From CAWFPR01 sp963817635 (GTDB lineage Bacteria; Acidobacteriota; Vicinamibacteria; Vicinamibacterales; 2-12-FULL-66-21), in the NCBI GenBank assembly GCA_963817635.1, contig CAWFPR010000028.1:1-64000 (forward strand): 64,000 nucleotides of DNA, given 5' to 3'. Made by a program: the position numbers and the translations under genes. Below, one piece after another: positions 1 to 9,429 of the stretch. Under the pieces are notes generated by a model, which ran no database searches, was not told where the DNA came from, and saw only the letters and a list, made by a program, of their open reading frames with translations. Each line of letters begins with the position of its first letter. Positions within the stretch are counted from its first letter, which is position 1.

Positions 1-709
1 GGCGGTCCATCTTCGCCGCCACACTCGCGCGCAGCCCGTGTGCCGAGTCCAGGGTCTCGACCTCGAGATCCAGCTCCTCGATGAGGGGCATGGTCAGCGA
101 CCGCAGATCGGGCAGGTTTCCACACGTGACCACACGGTCCACGCGAACCCGCTCGGTGGCCTCCACCGCCGCCATGCCGTGCTGCACCTCGGGCGCGAGG
201 TGGGCGACGAGAGAGTAGCGCAGCAGCAACTCGGCCCGGGAATCGGACGGCACCTGGTTGAAAGACCATTCGAACGTGCGCGAGTACAGCAGGTCGATGC
301 CGCGCACGATGGCGATCGCCGCGCCCGACGTGTTCAGGGCCAGCCAGGCCGTCGCGCCGTCGCCGCCCGGCGGATAGAGCCTCGCCAGGTGCGCAAGCGC
401 CTGCGTGGGACTGAGGAGTGCGTCAATGCGAAAACCGGCCGCGACGAGCGGTTGAAGCGTCGCGCGTGCCACAGGGTCTTCGGGGTGCGCGCCTTCCGGC
501 AACCGCCAGGCCACGACTCGCGCGGTCCGTGGCAACCCCTTCTCACGCCGGATCGAACCCAGCAGGCTGGCGAGGCCGGAATCCTGGCCGGGCCACGCCG
601 ATGGGCCGACGACGGCTACGCTGCTGACTTCCGGGCCCAGACGGGCCACCCGTACGCCCGCCAGGACGCAGAAATCGGGACCGAGCTCGATACCGGTGGT
701 GCTTGGCAT
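1..709 (-). CDS. PilM/MshI-like pilus-assembly protein (3' end beyond the window)
   Basis: The minus strand is open without a stop from ATG at 709 to the window edge (236 residues, C-terminus missing). The N-terminus MPSTTGIELGPDF followed by alternating hydrophobic strands fits the phosphate-1 strand of actin-like PilM/MshI proteins. The later stretch VVTCGNLPDL then EELDLEVETLDSAHGL resembles the family's 'retrieve protein, compute its lambda-like coordinate' segment. The same-strand upstream genes are an MshN/MshM/MshL-like set (2.8-6.8 kb), separated only by the acetyl-CoA synthetase gene, which supports an inner-membrane platform role. The assignment comes from fold pattern and context, not from a diagnostic motif. 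A GspL-like protein is the alternative. Confidence 0.5.
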   Translation of the reverse strand, partial: MPSTTGIELGPDFCVLAGVRVARLGPEVSSVAVVGPSAWPGQDSGLASLLGSIRREKGLPRTARVVAWRLPEGAHPEDPVARATLQPLVAAGFRIDALLSPTQALAHLARLYPPGGDGATAWLALNTSGAAIAIVRGIDLLYSRTFEWSFNQVPSDSRAELLLRYSLVAHLAPEVQHGMAAVEATERVRVDRVVTCGNLPDLRSLTMPLIEELDLEVETLDSAHGLRASVAAKMDR

Positions 710-824
710 GGCTGTCCGGAGCTGACGGCTCCTCCTGACACGCGGGACGCTCCACGCGCGAACGCTTTCATTATCGCAACGATCCCGCCCGCGAACTCAA
801 GCTGAGCCGGCGCGCGGCGACCGA

Positions 825-2772
825 TCAGCCTTCGGTCTCGTATTCCGCCTTCAGCCGCGCGACCACCGCCGGATCGGCCAGCGTCGAGGTATCGCCGAGC
901 GCCTTGCCCTCGGCGATGTCGCGGAGCAGCCGCCGCATGATCTTCCCCGACCGCGTCTTCGGCAGATCGGCCGCGAAGAGAATCAGATCGGGCTTGGCAA
1001 TCGCGCCGATCTTGCGGACGACGTGTTCCCTGAGTTCCTCGGCGAGCTCATCCGACGGCTTGAAGCCTTCCCGCAACGTCACGAATGCCGCCACGGCCTG
1101 TCCCTTGATGTCGTGCGAGCGGCCGACCACGGCGGCCTCGGCGACCTTGGGATGATCGACCAGCGCGCTTTCGACCTCCATCGTGCCCAGCCGGTGTCCG
1201 GCTACGTTCAGCACGTCGTCTACCCGGCCGAGCAGCCAGAAGAACCCGTCGTCGTCACGCCGTGCGCCGTCGCCGGTGAAGTACGTGCCGTCGGTCCAGC
1301 GGCTCCAGTACCTGCGTCACGAAGCGATCGGGATCGCCGTAGATGCCGCGCAGCATCGCGGGCCAGGGCTTCGTGAGGGTCAACAGGCCGCCGCCGGTTT
1401 CGACGCGCTGGCCGCGCGCGTCGCGGATTTCGGCGGCAATGCCGGGGAACGGGCGCGTCGCCGATCCGGGCTTGGTGGCCGTGATGCCAGGGAGCGGCGT
1501 GATCATGATCATGCCGGTCTCGGTCTGCCACCACGTGTCCACGATCGGACACCGCTCGTGGCCGATGTTCACGTGGTACCACATCCACGCTTCGGGGTTG
1601 ATCGGCTCACCCACCGATCCAAGCAGCCTGAGGGTGCTCAGATCGCGTTTGGCGGGCCACTCGGCTCCCCATCGCATGAACGCGCGGATGGCCGTGGGGG
1701 CGGTGTAGAAAATCGTGACGCCGTGGCGCTCGATGATCTCCCAGAAGCGGTCCTTGTGCGGCCAGTCGGGCGCGCCTTCGTACATCAGAACCGTCGCCCC
1801 GTTCGCCAGCGGACCGTAGACGACGTAGCTGTGGCCGGTGACCCATCCGATGTCCGCCGTGCACCAGTAGACGTCGTCGTCTTTCAGGTCGAACACCCAC
1901 TTGGATGTCGCATATGTGCCGACGAGATAGCCTGCCGTCGTGTGGACGATCCCCTTCGGCTTCCCGGTGGTGCCGGACGTGTAGAGGATGTAGAGCATGT
2001 CCTCGGCGTCCATCGCCTCGGGCTCGCAGGCGGGCGAGGCGCGCTGCATGAGCCGGTGATACCAGTGGTCGCGCCCTTCGACGATCTCGACCGGGATGGG
2101 GGCGCCGGGCTGCCGCTGCACGACGACGACGTTCTTGATGGATGGCGTGCCCTCGAGCGCTTCGTCGGCCATCTGCTTGAGGGGGACGATCTGCCCGCGG
2201 CGATACCCGCCGTCGGCGGTCACGAGCAGCACGGCCTGGGCATCGTTGATGCGGTCGCGCAGCGACTCGGCGCTGAACCCGCCGAAGACCACGCTGTGCA
2301 CGGCGCCGATGCGCGCGCAGGCGAGCATGGCGATCGCGAGTTCGGGAATGAGCGGCAGGTACAGCGCCACGCGATCGCCGCGCTGGACACCGAGCGACTT
2401 CAGCACGTTGGCAAACGCGCTGACCTGGCGGTAGAGGTCCCAATAGGTCAGCGTGCGCCGATCGCCAGGTTCGCCTTCCCAGATGATCGCGGCCTTGTTG
2501 CGCCGCGGCGTGCGCACGTGCCGATCGAGGCAGTTCGCGCTCGCGTTGATCTTGCCGCCCGCGAACCAGCGCGCGTGCGGCGACTGCCAGTCGAGGACGG
2601 TGTGCCACGGCTCGATCCACTCGAGCTCGCGCGCGAACGACTCCCAGAAGGCCTCGGGGTCGGCAAGCGCGCGTTCGTAGACGCCCGGATCGGTGACAAT
2701 CGCCGACGTCTTCCACGACTCGGAGGGAGGGAAACGGCGATCTTCCTTCAGCAGCGCAGAGATTTCGTCCAT
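825..2772 (-). CDS. acs: acetyl-CoA synthetase (AMP-forming), frameshifted
   Basis: Converts acetate, ATP and CoA to acetyl-CoA in the cytoplasm. The frame from 2772 carries the ANL-family P-loop YTSGTTGKPKG, the acyl-adenylate region WWQTETG and the PWPAMLRGIYGDP segment. The second frame carries DVLNVAGHRLGTMEVESAL and the C-terminal lysine motif RSGKIMRRLLRD. Removing one base at about 1311 (minus strand CAGGTACTGG read as CAGTACTGG) joins them into 648 residues, the normal length of the family. The single shift sits in a GTACT context that recurs in other broken genes here, so a sequence error is likelier than a pseudogene. It lies 36 bp downstream of the TPR gene, apparently in the same transcription unit as the pilus-like genes. 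Confidence 0.93.
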
Positions 2773-2808
2773 GGCGTCATCCGTCGGACCGAGGTGATGG
2801 TTGACCGG

Positions 2809-3971
2809 CTACCTGGCGAGCGCGGCGAGCCGCTTGCGGACCGCCGGAGCGCGCCCGGCGTATTCGGCGCCGGCCGTCTCGAGAAAGGCGCGGTAGTGTT
2901 CGACCGCGCGGGCTGGCTCGCCCGCTCCGTCGTAGAGCACGGCGAGATTGTAATGCGCCGCGGCGCTCTTTGGTGCAATCGACAGGACCTGGAGCAGCAG
3001 CGCCTTCGCGCGTTCGGGCTCGCCTGCGGCCTGGTGGACGAGCGCAAGGTCGATCATGGCGTCAACGTCCCGGGGCTCGCGCGCGAGAAGGGAACGGAAC
3101 TCGGCGGCAGCGGCGTCGAGCTTCCCCTGACGCAGCAGCGTGACGCCGTAGTTGGTGTGCGCGGACGCGTAGCCGGGATCGATGAAGAGGGCCCGCTGCA
3201 GCTCCCTCGCCGAGTCGTCCAGCAGGTTCTTCTCCTGATACAGCAGCCCGAGGTTGTTGTGGGCCTGTGCGTTCAGCTCGTTGGCCTGGAGGAGCGCCCG
3301 GGTACTGGACCAGTGCGTTCTCGAAATCACCGGCGCGGTGATAGTAGAGGGCGAGGTCGAAGGCATTCGGCGCGTGATCCCCGGCTGGCGCGCCGGCCGG
3401 AGTCGCCGGGGCCACATCCCGCGAGGCGGGCGACGGCGTCCGTTCCACACGCGTCACGGCGACGCCCGGTGGCGCGCTCGATGAGACCCGGGGTGCGTCC
3501 GCCGTGCGCGTTTCTGGAGCACCGAGCCGGGCCTGCGTGACCGGCGCGCGTGCGAGCGACCGGGTCTGGGGGCCTGGCGCCGGCTCGTTCGCCGCCGTCG
3601 CACCCTGAATCGCTGCGCCGGCGTGCGGCTCCACCGAACCGGACGCTACGCCGGCCGGTGGGGTGGGCGCTGCCTGCAGCGGCGCGGCTGGCCCGCGCGG
3701 CCGCGGCCCCGGTGCCGCCTCGGCCCACGGCGATGACGTCGCCGGGGTCACGACGCCTGAACCGGACAAGAAACGCCATCCCGCAAGGAGAGCCACCAGA
3801 GCGCCCGCTGCCACCACGACAGGCACGACCACGGCCCGCAGGCGCGGCCCGCGCCTGAGCGGCGCAGTAGCCCAGCGTCGCGAGCACGGCATCGCCGTGT
3901 GCCGTGCGGCGCACGCCGCTGGCGGACGCCGGGTCCCGGCGGCGACGGAGGGAGTCGAAGAGCTGGCTCAA
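2809..3971 (-). CDS. TPR protein, MshN-like, frameshifted
   Basis: A TTG start at 3971 overlaps the stop of the ATPase gene (TTGA), indicating translational coupling. Removing two single bases (about 3850 and about 3300) gives 386 residues. They comprise a cytoplasmic N-terminus (MSQLFDSLRRRRDPASAS), one membrane helix (VVVPVVVAAGALVALLAGW), a long Pro/Ala linker, and at least four tetratricopeptide units (for example AHNNLGLLYQEKNLLDDSA and AHYNLAVLYDGAGEPARAV). The topology and the position directly after an ExeA/MshM-type ATPase match MshN of MSHA pilus clusters, where such a protein is thought to support secretin assembly. The second shift is another GGGTACT site. Confidence 0.75.
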
Positions 3972-5368
3972 CGCGTTATCAACCGCGCGTCGCTGTAGCC
4001 GGGCATCTCGCGAACCCGCGCCTCGTCGCGGCGCGCCCCTTCGAGGTCAGTGTAGGGGCCCACGAACACCTGGTGCCAGGCCCCGCGTTCGCTCGACTCG
4101 AAGCGCGACGTGCGGACCTGGAATCCGAGCGCTTCGAGCTCCCGCGACAGCGTGGCCGCTTCAGACGGCTGGCGAAACGATCCAACGAGCACGGAATACG
4201 TCGGCCGGACGCCGGCCCCCTGGGGCTGCGCGTCGCCGACACGGCCGGACGTGGACTGCGGTGCCGGCGCATTCGGCTCGGTTGCGCGCTCCCCCCCGCC
4301 GTCCACCGGCGCGGGCGGCAGATCCGCGGAGGCGAGCGCCGCGGCGGCGGCGGGCGCCACGGCGGTCTCGCGTGGCGCGGACTCCGCGCCCGCGGCCTCG
4401 CGTGTGGGCGTGGCCCCGGCCTGGACGGAGATGACCTCGTAGGCCACGCCGCCGGCAATGACCGCCATCATCGCCGCGCCGGCGGCAAACGCCGCGGCAC
4501 GGCGGCGCAACCACCGGCCGATCGCCAGTCGCGGCTTCACCAGATCGAGGCCGGCGGCCGCCGCCGTCACGATCTCGGGCGTGATGCGGTTGGTCCGCGC
4601 CGAATAGCCCCCGAGGAGCGCGCGATCGCACAACAGGTTGACGAGCCGGGGTATGCCGCCGGTGTACTTGTGGACGAGTTCCAGCGCCTTCGGCGCGAAG
4701 CTGACGACCGCCCCGCCCCCGGCAATCGTGAGGCGGTGGGCCACATACGCCGCCGTCTCCTCCGCCGTCAGCGGCTTCAACTCGTAGCGAATCGAAATGC
4801 GCTGGTCGAGCTGCCGGAGATTAGGTGCGCGGAGCTGCTCCTGGAGGTTCAGCTGTCCCACGAGCACGATCTGCAGCAGCTTCTCCTTGTCGGTCTCGAG
4901 GTTCGAGAGGATCCGAATCTGCTCGAGCACCTGCGGCGGCAGGTTCTGCGCCTCGTCGAGGATGAGCAGCGCGCCGGCCCGGAGCGGCAGCAGCGAGAGC
5001 AGGAACTCGTTCAGCGTGTCGATCAGCTCCTGCTTGGTGACGCCGGCAAGGCGGCCCCGCTTGATCTCGTCGCGCGAGACGACGCCGAAGTCCTGGAGGA
5101 TGATGCGCAGCAGATCCTCTTCGGTGATGAACGGGTTCAGCACGAGCGCCGTGAACGTCCGGCGATCGAGCTGATCGAGAATCGCGCGGCAGAGCGTCGT
5201 CTTGCCGGTGCCGATGTCGCCGGTCACCACGACGAAGCCCTCGCGCCGGCGAATCGCATACTGGAGCAGGTCGAACGCGTTGGCGTGCGACTCGCTCTTG
5301 TAGAGGTATTTCGGATCGGGCGTCAGGCTGAAGGGCTTCTCCGAGAAGCCGTAGTATTCCTCGTGCAT
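3968..5368 (-). CDS. ExeA/MshM-family AAA ATPase with C-terminal SPOR domain
   Basis: 466 residues. The AAA region has Walker A GDIGTGKTT (near residue 50) and Walker B LLILDEAQ, with the typical opening YYGFSEKPFSLTPDPKYLY. A membrane helix follows (AAAFAAGAAMMAVIAGGVAYEV), then an Ala/Pro-rich periplasmic linker and a C-terminal SPOR domain (TYSVLVGSFRQ to WHQVFVGPYTD) expected to bind denuded peptidoglycan glycan. ExeA-type proteins use ATP and peptidoglycan binding to help insert secretins through the cell wall. The gene starts 20 bp after the secretin gene with a GAGGA ribosome site, and it is coupled to the downstream TPR gene. Confidence 0.85.
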   Translation of the reverse strand: MHEEYYGFSEKPFSLTPDPKYLYKSESHANAFDLLQYAIRRREGFVVVTGDIGTGKTTLCRAILDQLDRRTFTALVLNPFITEEDLLRIILQDFGVVSRDEIKRGRLAGVTKQELIDTLNEFLLSLLPLRAGALLILDEAQNLPPQVLEQIRILSNLETDKEKLLQIVLVGQLNLQEQLRAPNLRQLDQRISIRYELKPLTAEETAAYVAHRLTIAGGGAVVSFAPKALELVHKYTGGIPRLVNLLCDRALLGGYSARTNRITPEIVTAAAAGLDLVKPRLAIGRWLRRRAAAFAAGAAMMAVIAGGVAYEVISVQAGATPTREAAGAESAPRETAVAPAAAAALASADLPPAPVDGGGERATEPNAPAPQSTSGRVGDAQPQGAGVRPTYSVLVGSFRQPSEAATLSRELEALGFQVRTSRFESSERGAWHQVFVGPYTDLEGARRDEARVREMPGYSDARLITR

Positions 5369-5388
5369 CGGGTTCCTCTTCCTGTGCG

Positions 5389-6783
5389 TTACTTCGATTC
5401 CGAAGCCGGAGCGGTCCCTGGCGCGACCACCGTCGGCGTCAACAGGATGACCAGTTCGTTCTTGACCGCCTGATGCGACTCGGCGCCGAAGAACCCCGCG
5501 AATCCAGTCCCCGGGATCGTCCGGGTGCCCTCCTTCAGGAACCCCGAGAGGATCACGGTTTCACCGTCCCGTACCCGGACGAGCGTGTCGGCCTCGCTCA
5601 CGTCGAGCACCGGCGCCGCGGCGCGCCGCGGTCCCTTCGCCTGGCCGGAGGCTTCGGCGTAGGTGGGCGCCACGTGCAGCTGGACGATGCCATCGGCGGC
5701 GATCTGCGCCGTGACGATGAGCGTCAGCCCCTCCAGCGTCGTCGCTGGCGCCGGCTGCGCGTCGCCGTTGCCTGCGAGCGGCACGAAGTACACGGCTTCG
5801 GTGCCGATGCGCAGGACGGCAGGCTCGTTGTTCATCGCGAGCAGGCGCGGCGCGGCGATGAGGCGGACGGTGCCCTGGGTCGCTATTGCGCTGAGCAGTG
5901 CATCGAAATCCCGCACCTGGATCCCGGCCGCGCCCGGAGCCGCGGAACCCACACCGGCGCCCGCGGCGACGTCGGTCCAGTTGACAGGGCGCGCGGCGCT
6001 GTTCAGCGTGACCTCGAGCACCCGTGCGTCGAGACGCACCTGACGCGTGGCGCGCAGCTGCACCGCTTCGATGTAGACGCCGATCTGATCGAGACGATCG
6101 GTGAAGTCGGTAACCTGCACGAGACCGGCGACGCGGTCCACGTGCGCGCGGCCGCCCGGCGACAGCATGCGCTCGACGCCTCGCTCGAGCTCGTCGAACA
6201 GATCGGCGTCGATGCTCGTGGTCACCCGAAGATCGGGACCGCGGCCCACGTGCGCGGTGCCACCCGTCGTGCGCTCGACCGAGCGGCGCACGTTGAGGTA
6301 GTTCACATCGAAGAGACGCGTCGCGGGCTTGCGGGGATAGACGCGGATCAGCGTACCCTGCACGTCGTAGTCGAGATCGCGCGGAAAGAGCACCGCTTCG
6401 AGCGCCTGGCGCATCGTGAGGTTCTTCAGCTCGCCGGAAAACGTGCCATCGACGCGCTCGTCGGCGACAAGGCTGAAGGCCGTGCCGCGCACGAGCAGGA
6501 GCAGCATGTCGCGCAGCGGCAGTGGCTGAGCCAGCGTGAGCGACACGCTCTGTGGCCCGTCGAGGTCAGCCGGAGGCTGTCGATCGTCGAGGCGGGTGAC
6601 CGGAAGTTGTGGCAACGGCTGCTGCGGGCCGCTCTGAAAGGACCGGGGGGTAGGGCTGATGACGCCGCCGGCGCCGGGGAGCGTCAGGCGCCGAGAGGGC
6701 GGGCTGACGGCCGACACCGCCACGCCGGACGCTACGAGCGCCAGCGCCCCTGCCAGACCCCGCCAGGACCACCGCTCAATCAA
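5389..6783 (-). CDS. secretin (PilQ/MshL-like outer-membrane channel)
   Basis: 464 residues from a TTG at 6783 preceded by AAGGA at seven-base spacing; no ATG lies nearby. The N-terminus is a signal peptide (WRGLAGALALVASGVAVSA). A short secretin/TonB N-domain follows (LPLRDMLLLLVRGTAFSL to LIRVYPR). The C-terminal half is the secretin beta-barrel domain (VRLDARVLEVTLN, APRLLAMNNEPAVLRIG, VRDGETVILSGF, KNELVILLTPTVV). It would form the outer-membrane pore of a type IV pilus, MSHA or type II-like machine together with the ATPase and TPR protein downstream. It is shorter than classical PilQ and resembles MshL. Confidence 0.85.
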   Translation of the reverse strand: MIERWSWRGLAGALALVASGVAVSAVSPPSRRLTLPGAGGVISPTPRSFQSGPQQPLPQLPVTRLDDRQPPADLDGPQSVSLTLAQPLPLRDMLLLLVRGTAFSLVADERVDGTFSGELKNLTMRQALEAVLFPRDLDYDVQGTLIRVYPRKPATRLFDVNYLNVRRSVERTTGGTAHVGRGPDLRVTTSIDADLFDELERGVERMLSPGGRAHVDRVAGLVQVTDFTDRLDQIGVYIEAVQLRATRQVRLDARVLEVTLNSAARPVNWTDVAAGAGVGSAAPGAAGIQVRDFDALLSAIATQGTVRLIAAPRLLAMNNEPAVLRIGTEAVYFVPLAGNGDAQPAPATTLEGLTLIVTAQIAADGIVQLHVAPTYAEASGQAKGPRRAAAPVLDVSEADTLVRVRDGETVILSGFLKEGTRTIPGTGFAGFFGAESHQAVKNELVILLTPTVVAPGTAPASESK

Positions 6784-6931
6784 AAGTAAGTCCTTATCTG
6801 GCAGGAGCTTACCACACACCTTGGCCGGATCGGCGCAAAATCGCACACTTCTGCACACAACAACAGGTTGTGTAGGCCCGGAATCGCTGCCACAAGACGG
6901 GACCCGATCGGGCGGGAGGAGTACATGAAAA

Positions 6932-6973
6932 GGGGGACCGGCACCTCGTTCCCGAAGAAGGTGTCTGCCCCCC
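6932..6973. repeat. imperfect palindrome in a 227-bp intergenic region
   Basis: GGGGGACCGGCACCT on the left is nearly complementary to AGGTGTCTGCCCCC on the right, giving a hairpin with about 14-base arms and two or three mismatches. This G-rich 'GGCACC...GGTGTC' type resembles dispersed REP-like elements. It lies between the secretin start (6783) and the 3' end of the small membrane protein gene (7011). Confidence 0.5.
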
Positions 6974-7010
6974 ATGCGAGCCGCGGAAGAACGTGCCCGC
7001 TCTTGATGCG

Positions 7011-7517
7011 CTACTGCGGCGGCAGGACCTCGACCGTCCCGGGCGGCGGAGGCGGAGGCGGCGCGTTCTTCTTGAACAGCGCCACACCGAGCAGGCCCCC
7101 GAGCATGCCGAAGACCGCGTCGATGACGAGGCCGATGACGGCGCCAGCGGCGCGGAGAGCCGAGCCCGCCGCCAGCCGTCGCATCATGTCCCGCGCCTCG
7201 ACCGGCATGTCCGGGTTGGCCGAGAGGACGCGATCCAGAATCTGCGCCTGGAACGACGCGGTCATCGCCGCCATCGGGATCGAGATGATCGCCGCGACGA
7301 TCCCACCGATGATTCCCGCGAGGAGGCCCACGAGCGCCCCCTCAGAGGACTGCACCTGGAACGGAGAATTCTGCTGGCGGAGGTACACCGCCAGCACGCC
7401 GCCTGAAATCACCCAGAGGCAGCAGCAGCAATTCCCCGCGTTGACGATCGGCAGTGCGGACAGCACGCCGATGAAGAGTCCGCCGAAGAGTGCCGGTTGC
7501 AGCCTGGCTGAGTCCAT
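7011..7517 (-). CDS. conserved small membrane protein with Cys-rich first helix
   Basis: 168 residues with four hydrophobic segments: ALFGGLFIGVLSALPIV, a Cys cluster CCCCLWVISGGVLAVYL, ALVGLLAGIIGGIVAAIIS, and AVIGLVIDAVFGMLGGLLG. The tail is cytoplasmic and polyproline-rich (PPPPPPPG). Its start codon overlaps the stop of the inositol-phosphate synthase gene (ATGA), so the two are probably co-translated. Similar NAGNCCCCLW-type proteins occur in Acidobacteriota without known function; none is assigned here. Confidence 0.7.
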   Translation of the reverse strand: MDSARLQPALFGGLFIGVLSALPIVNAGNCCCCLWVISGGVLAVYLRQQNSPFQVQSSEGALVGLLAGIIGGIVAAIISIPMAAMTASFQAQILDRVLSANPDMPVEARDMMRRLAAGSALRAAGAVIGLVIDAVFGMLGGLLGVALFKKNAPPPPPPPGTVEVLPPQ

Positions 7518-8831
7518 CAGTCGTAGTACTCCAGACCGAGGTGGGTGATGAGCTCCTCGCCGCCCATGTAGCGCAGCGTGTTCTTCAGCTTCATCAGCTG
7601 GATGAACAGATCATGCTCCGGGTACAGGTTCGGCGCATGCATCGGGCTCTTGAAGTAGAACGACAGCCATTCCTGGATCCCGCTCATCCCGGCGCGCTTC
7701 GCCAGGTCGAGAGAACAGGGCGACGTCGAGCACGATCGGCGCCGCCAGGATGCTGTCGCGGCAGAGGAAATTGATCTTCAACTGCATCGGATAGCCGAGC
7801 CAGCCGAAGATGTCGATGTTGTCCCAGCCTTCCTTGTTGTCGCCGCGCGGCGGGTAGTAGTTGATGCGGACCAGGTGGCAGAGGTCCTTGTAGAGCTCCG
7901 GATAGAGATTCGGCTGGAGGATGTAGTCGAGCACCGACTTCTTGCTCTCCTCCTTCGTCTTGAACGACTCCGGATCGTCCAGCACCTCGCCGTCCCGGTT
8001 CCCGAGGATGTTCGTGGAGTACCACCCGTTGACGCCGATGAGCCGCGCCTTGAGCCCCGGCGCGATGATCGTCTTGATCAGCGTCTGGCCCGTCTTCATG
8101 TCCTTGCCCGAGAGCGGCGAGCCGGTCGCGGCGGCAAGTTCGAGCAGAGCCGGCACGTCGGCGCTGAGGTTCGGGGCGGCGTTCGAGTACGGGATGCCCT
8201 CCTTGATGGCGGCATACGCGTAGATCATGCTCGACGGAATCGAATCGTCGCTGGCCTCGAGCGCCTTCTCGAACGAGGCGACCGTCGCGTGGGCGGGCGT
8301 CTCGGTCAGGTACACCTCGGTGCTGCCGCACCAGATCATCACGAGCCGATCGCAGTCGTTGTCTTTCTTGAACCGCCGCATGTCCTCGATCAGCTGATCG
8401 GCGAGGTCCTTCTTGTTCTTGCCTTTCTTGACGTTGGGTCCATCCAGTCGCTTCACGTAGCGGCGGTCGAAGACCGCCGACATCGGCTTGATCGCCTCGA
8501 GTTCGGGACGGACCTGGTCGAGCAGGTCCTTCTCGAGCACGCCGGCCGTTTTCGCGGCCTCGTACGAGTTGTCCTCGAAAATATCCCAGCCGCCGAACAC
8601 GATGTCGTCGAGCGAGGCGAGCTGGAGGAAGTCCTTGATGAGAGGGGAGCGGCCCTCGGTGCGTTTCCCGAGGCGGATCGTGCCCATTTGCGTGAGCGAA
8701 CCGATAGGCTTCGCGAGGCCGCGGCGCACGGCCAGCACGCCGGCGATCGTCGTCGTGCTCACCGCACCCATACCAACCAGGAGGACACCGAGTTTCCCCC
8801 TGGGTTCAGCGATTTTCAGCGGGTTTTTCAC
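7517..8831 (-). CDS. ino1: myo-inositol-1-phosphate synthase, frameshifted
   Basis: Converts glucose 6-phosphate to inositol 3-phosphate using NAD as a bound cofactor, the first step toward inositol lipids or solutes. The N-terminal Rossmann segment is KLGVLLVGMGAVSTT. Family hallmarks include DNSYEAAKTAGVL, SVFDRRYVKRL, NLSADVPALLELA, GKDMKTGQTLIKT and NSTN-like GWYSTNILGN. The first frame ends after LAAPIVLDVALF. Removing one T at about 7712 continues the protein as DLAKRAGMSGIQEWLSFYF and ends in LEYYD at 7519, giving 437 residues, the usual bacterial length. The start is 16 bp from the divergent methyltransferase start. Confidence 0.9.
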
Positions 8832-8847
8832 AACCGGGAACTATATC

Positions 8848-9429
8848 ATGTGGGCGGGATCCAATCCTGCGATGCGATTCTTCCGCGAGTCTTCCCTCGA
8901 ACAACTGCCTGTCTCGATCGCCGGCATCAAGCTCGGAGACCGGGTGCTGTTCCTGGGCTGCGGCGATCCGAAACTGATCGCGCAGCTCGCCGTGAAGACG
9001 GGATTGACGGGGCGCGCGTGCGCGGTCGACGCGGACGCGGCCCGCACCGAGCGCGCCGCCACGGTGGCGACGCGCGAAGGCGCGCTCATCGAACCCGTGA
9101 CGGCCCCGTTCACCTCCCTGCCGGTCGACGACGGCGCCTTCGACGTGGCGATCGTGCGCGACGCGCTCGCCACGCTGGATCCGTCGGCCCGCAGCGGCGC
9201 GGTCGGCGAACTCGTCCGCGCGCTGCGGCCCGGCGGGCGCTGCCTCGTGATCGACTCAGCCCGGCGGAGCGGCCTCGGCGCGCTGCTCTCGAAGAGCGCC
9301 GCGCAGCCGGACTACGACGCGGTCCGCGCGCTCGAGAGCGCCGCGTTCCGCGCCGTCAGAACGGTGGCGGAGCGCGACGGGTTGACCTTCGTGGAAGGCG
9401 TCAAGGAGAACGTCACCGCGCACAGGTGA
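8848..9429 (+). CDS. class I SAM-dependent methyltransferase
   Basis: 193 residues from ATG at 8848. The SAM-binding motif I is VLFLGCGDPKLIAQLAV, with an acidic motif II (CAVDADAARTERAA), motif PFDDG-like LPVDDGAFDVAIVRDAL, and the post-motif RALRPGGRCLVID of small UbiE-like methyltransferases. The substrate cannot be inferred. It diverges from inositol-phosphate synthase with only 16 bp between starts, so each promoter must lie inside the other gene's 5' end. Its 3' end overlaps the convergent SDR gene by 17 bp. Confidence 0.75.
   Translation: MWAGSNPAMRFFRESSLEQLPVSIAGIKLGDRVLFLGCGDPKLIAQLAVKTGLTGRACAVDADAARTERAATVATREGALIEPVTAPFTSLPVDDGAFDVAIVRDALATLDPSARSGAVGELVRALRPGGRCLVIDSARRSGLGALLSKSAAQPDYDAVRALESAAFRAVRTVAERDGLTFVEGVKENVTAHR

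Noticed and set aside
38..805. Long plus-strand frame over the first 800 bases
   Set aside because: It is the shadow of the minus-strand PilM-like gene, which is open to the window edge and has family-like composition; the plus frame is Arg/Ala-rich filler.
1183..3540. 785-codon plus-strand frame
   Set aside because: Antisense to acs and the TPR gene; its length results from high-GC codon usage and its sequence shows no domain.
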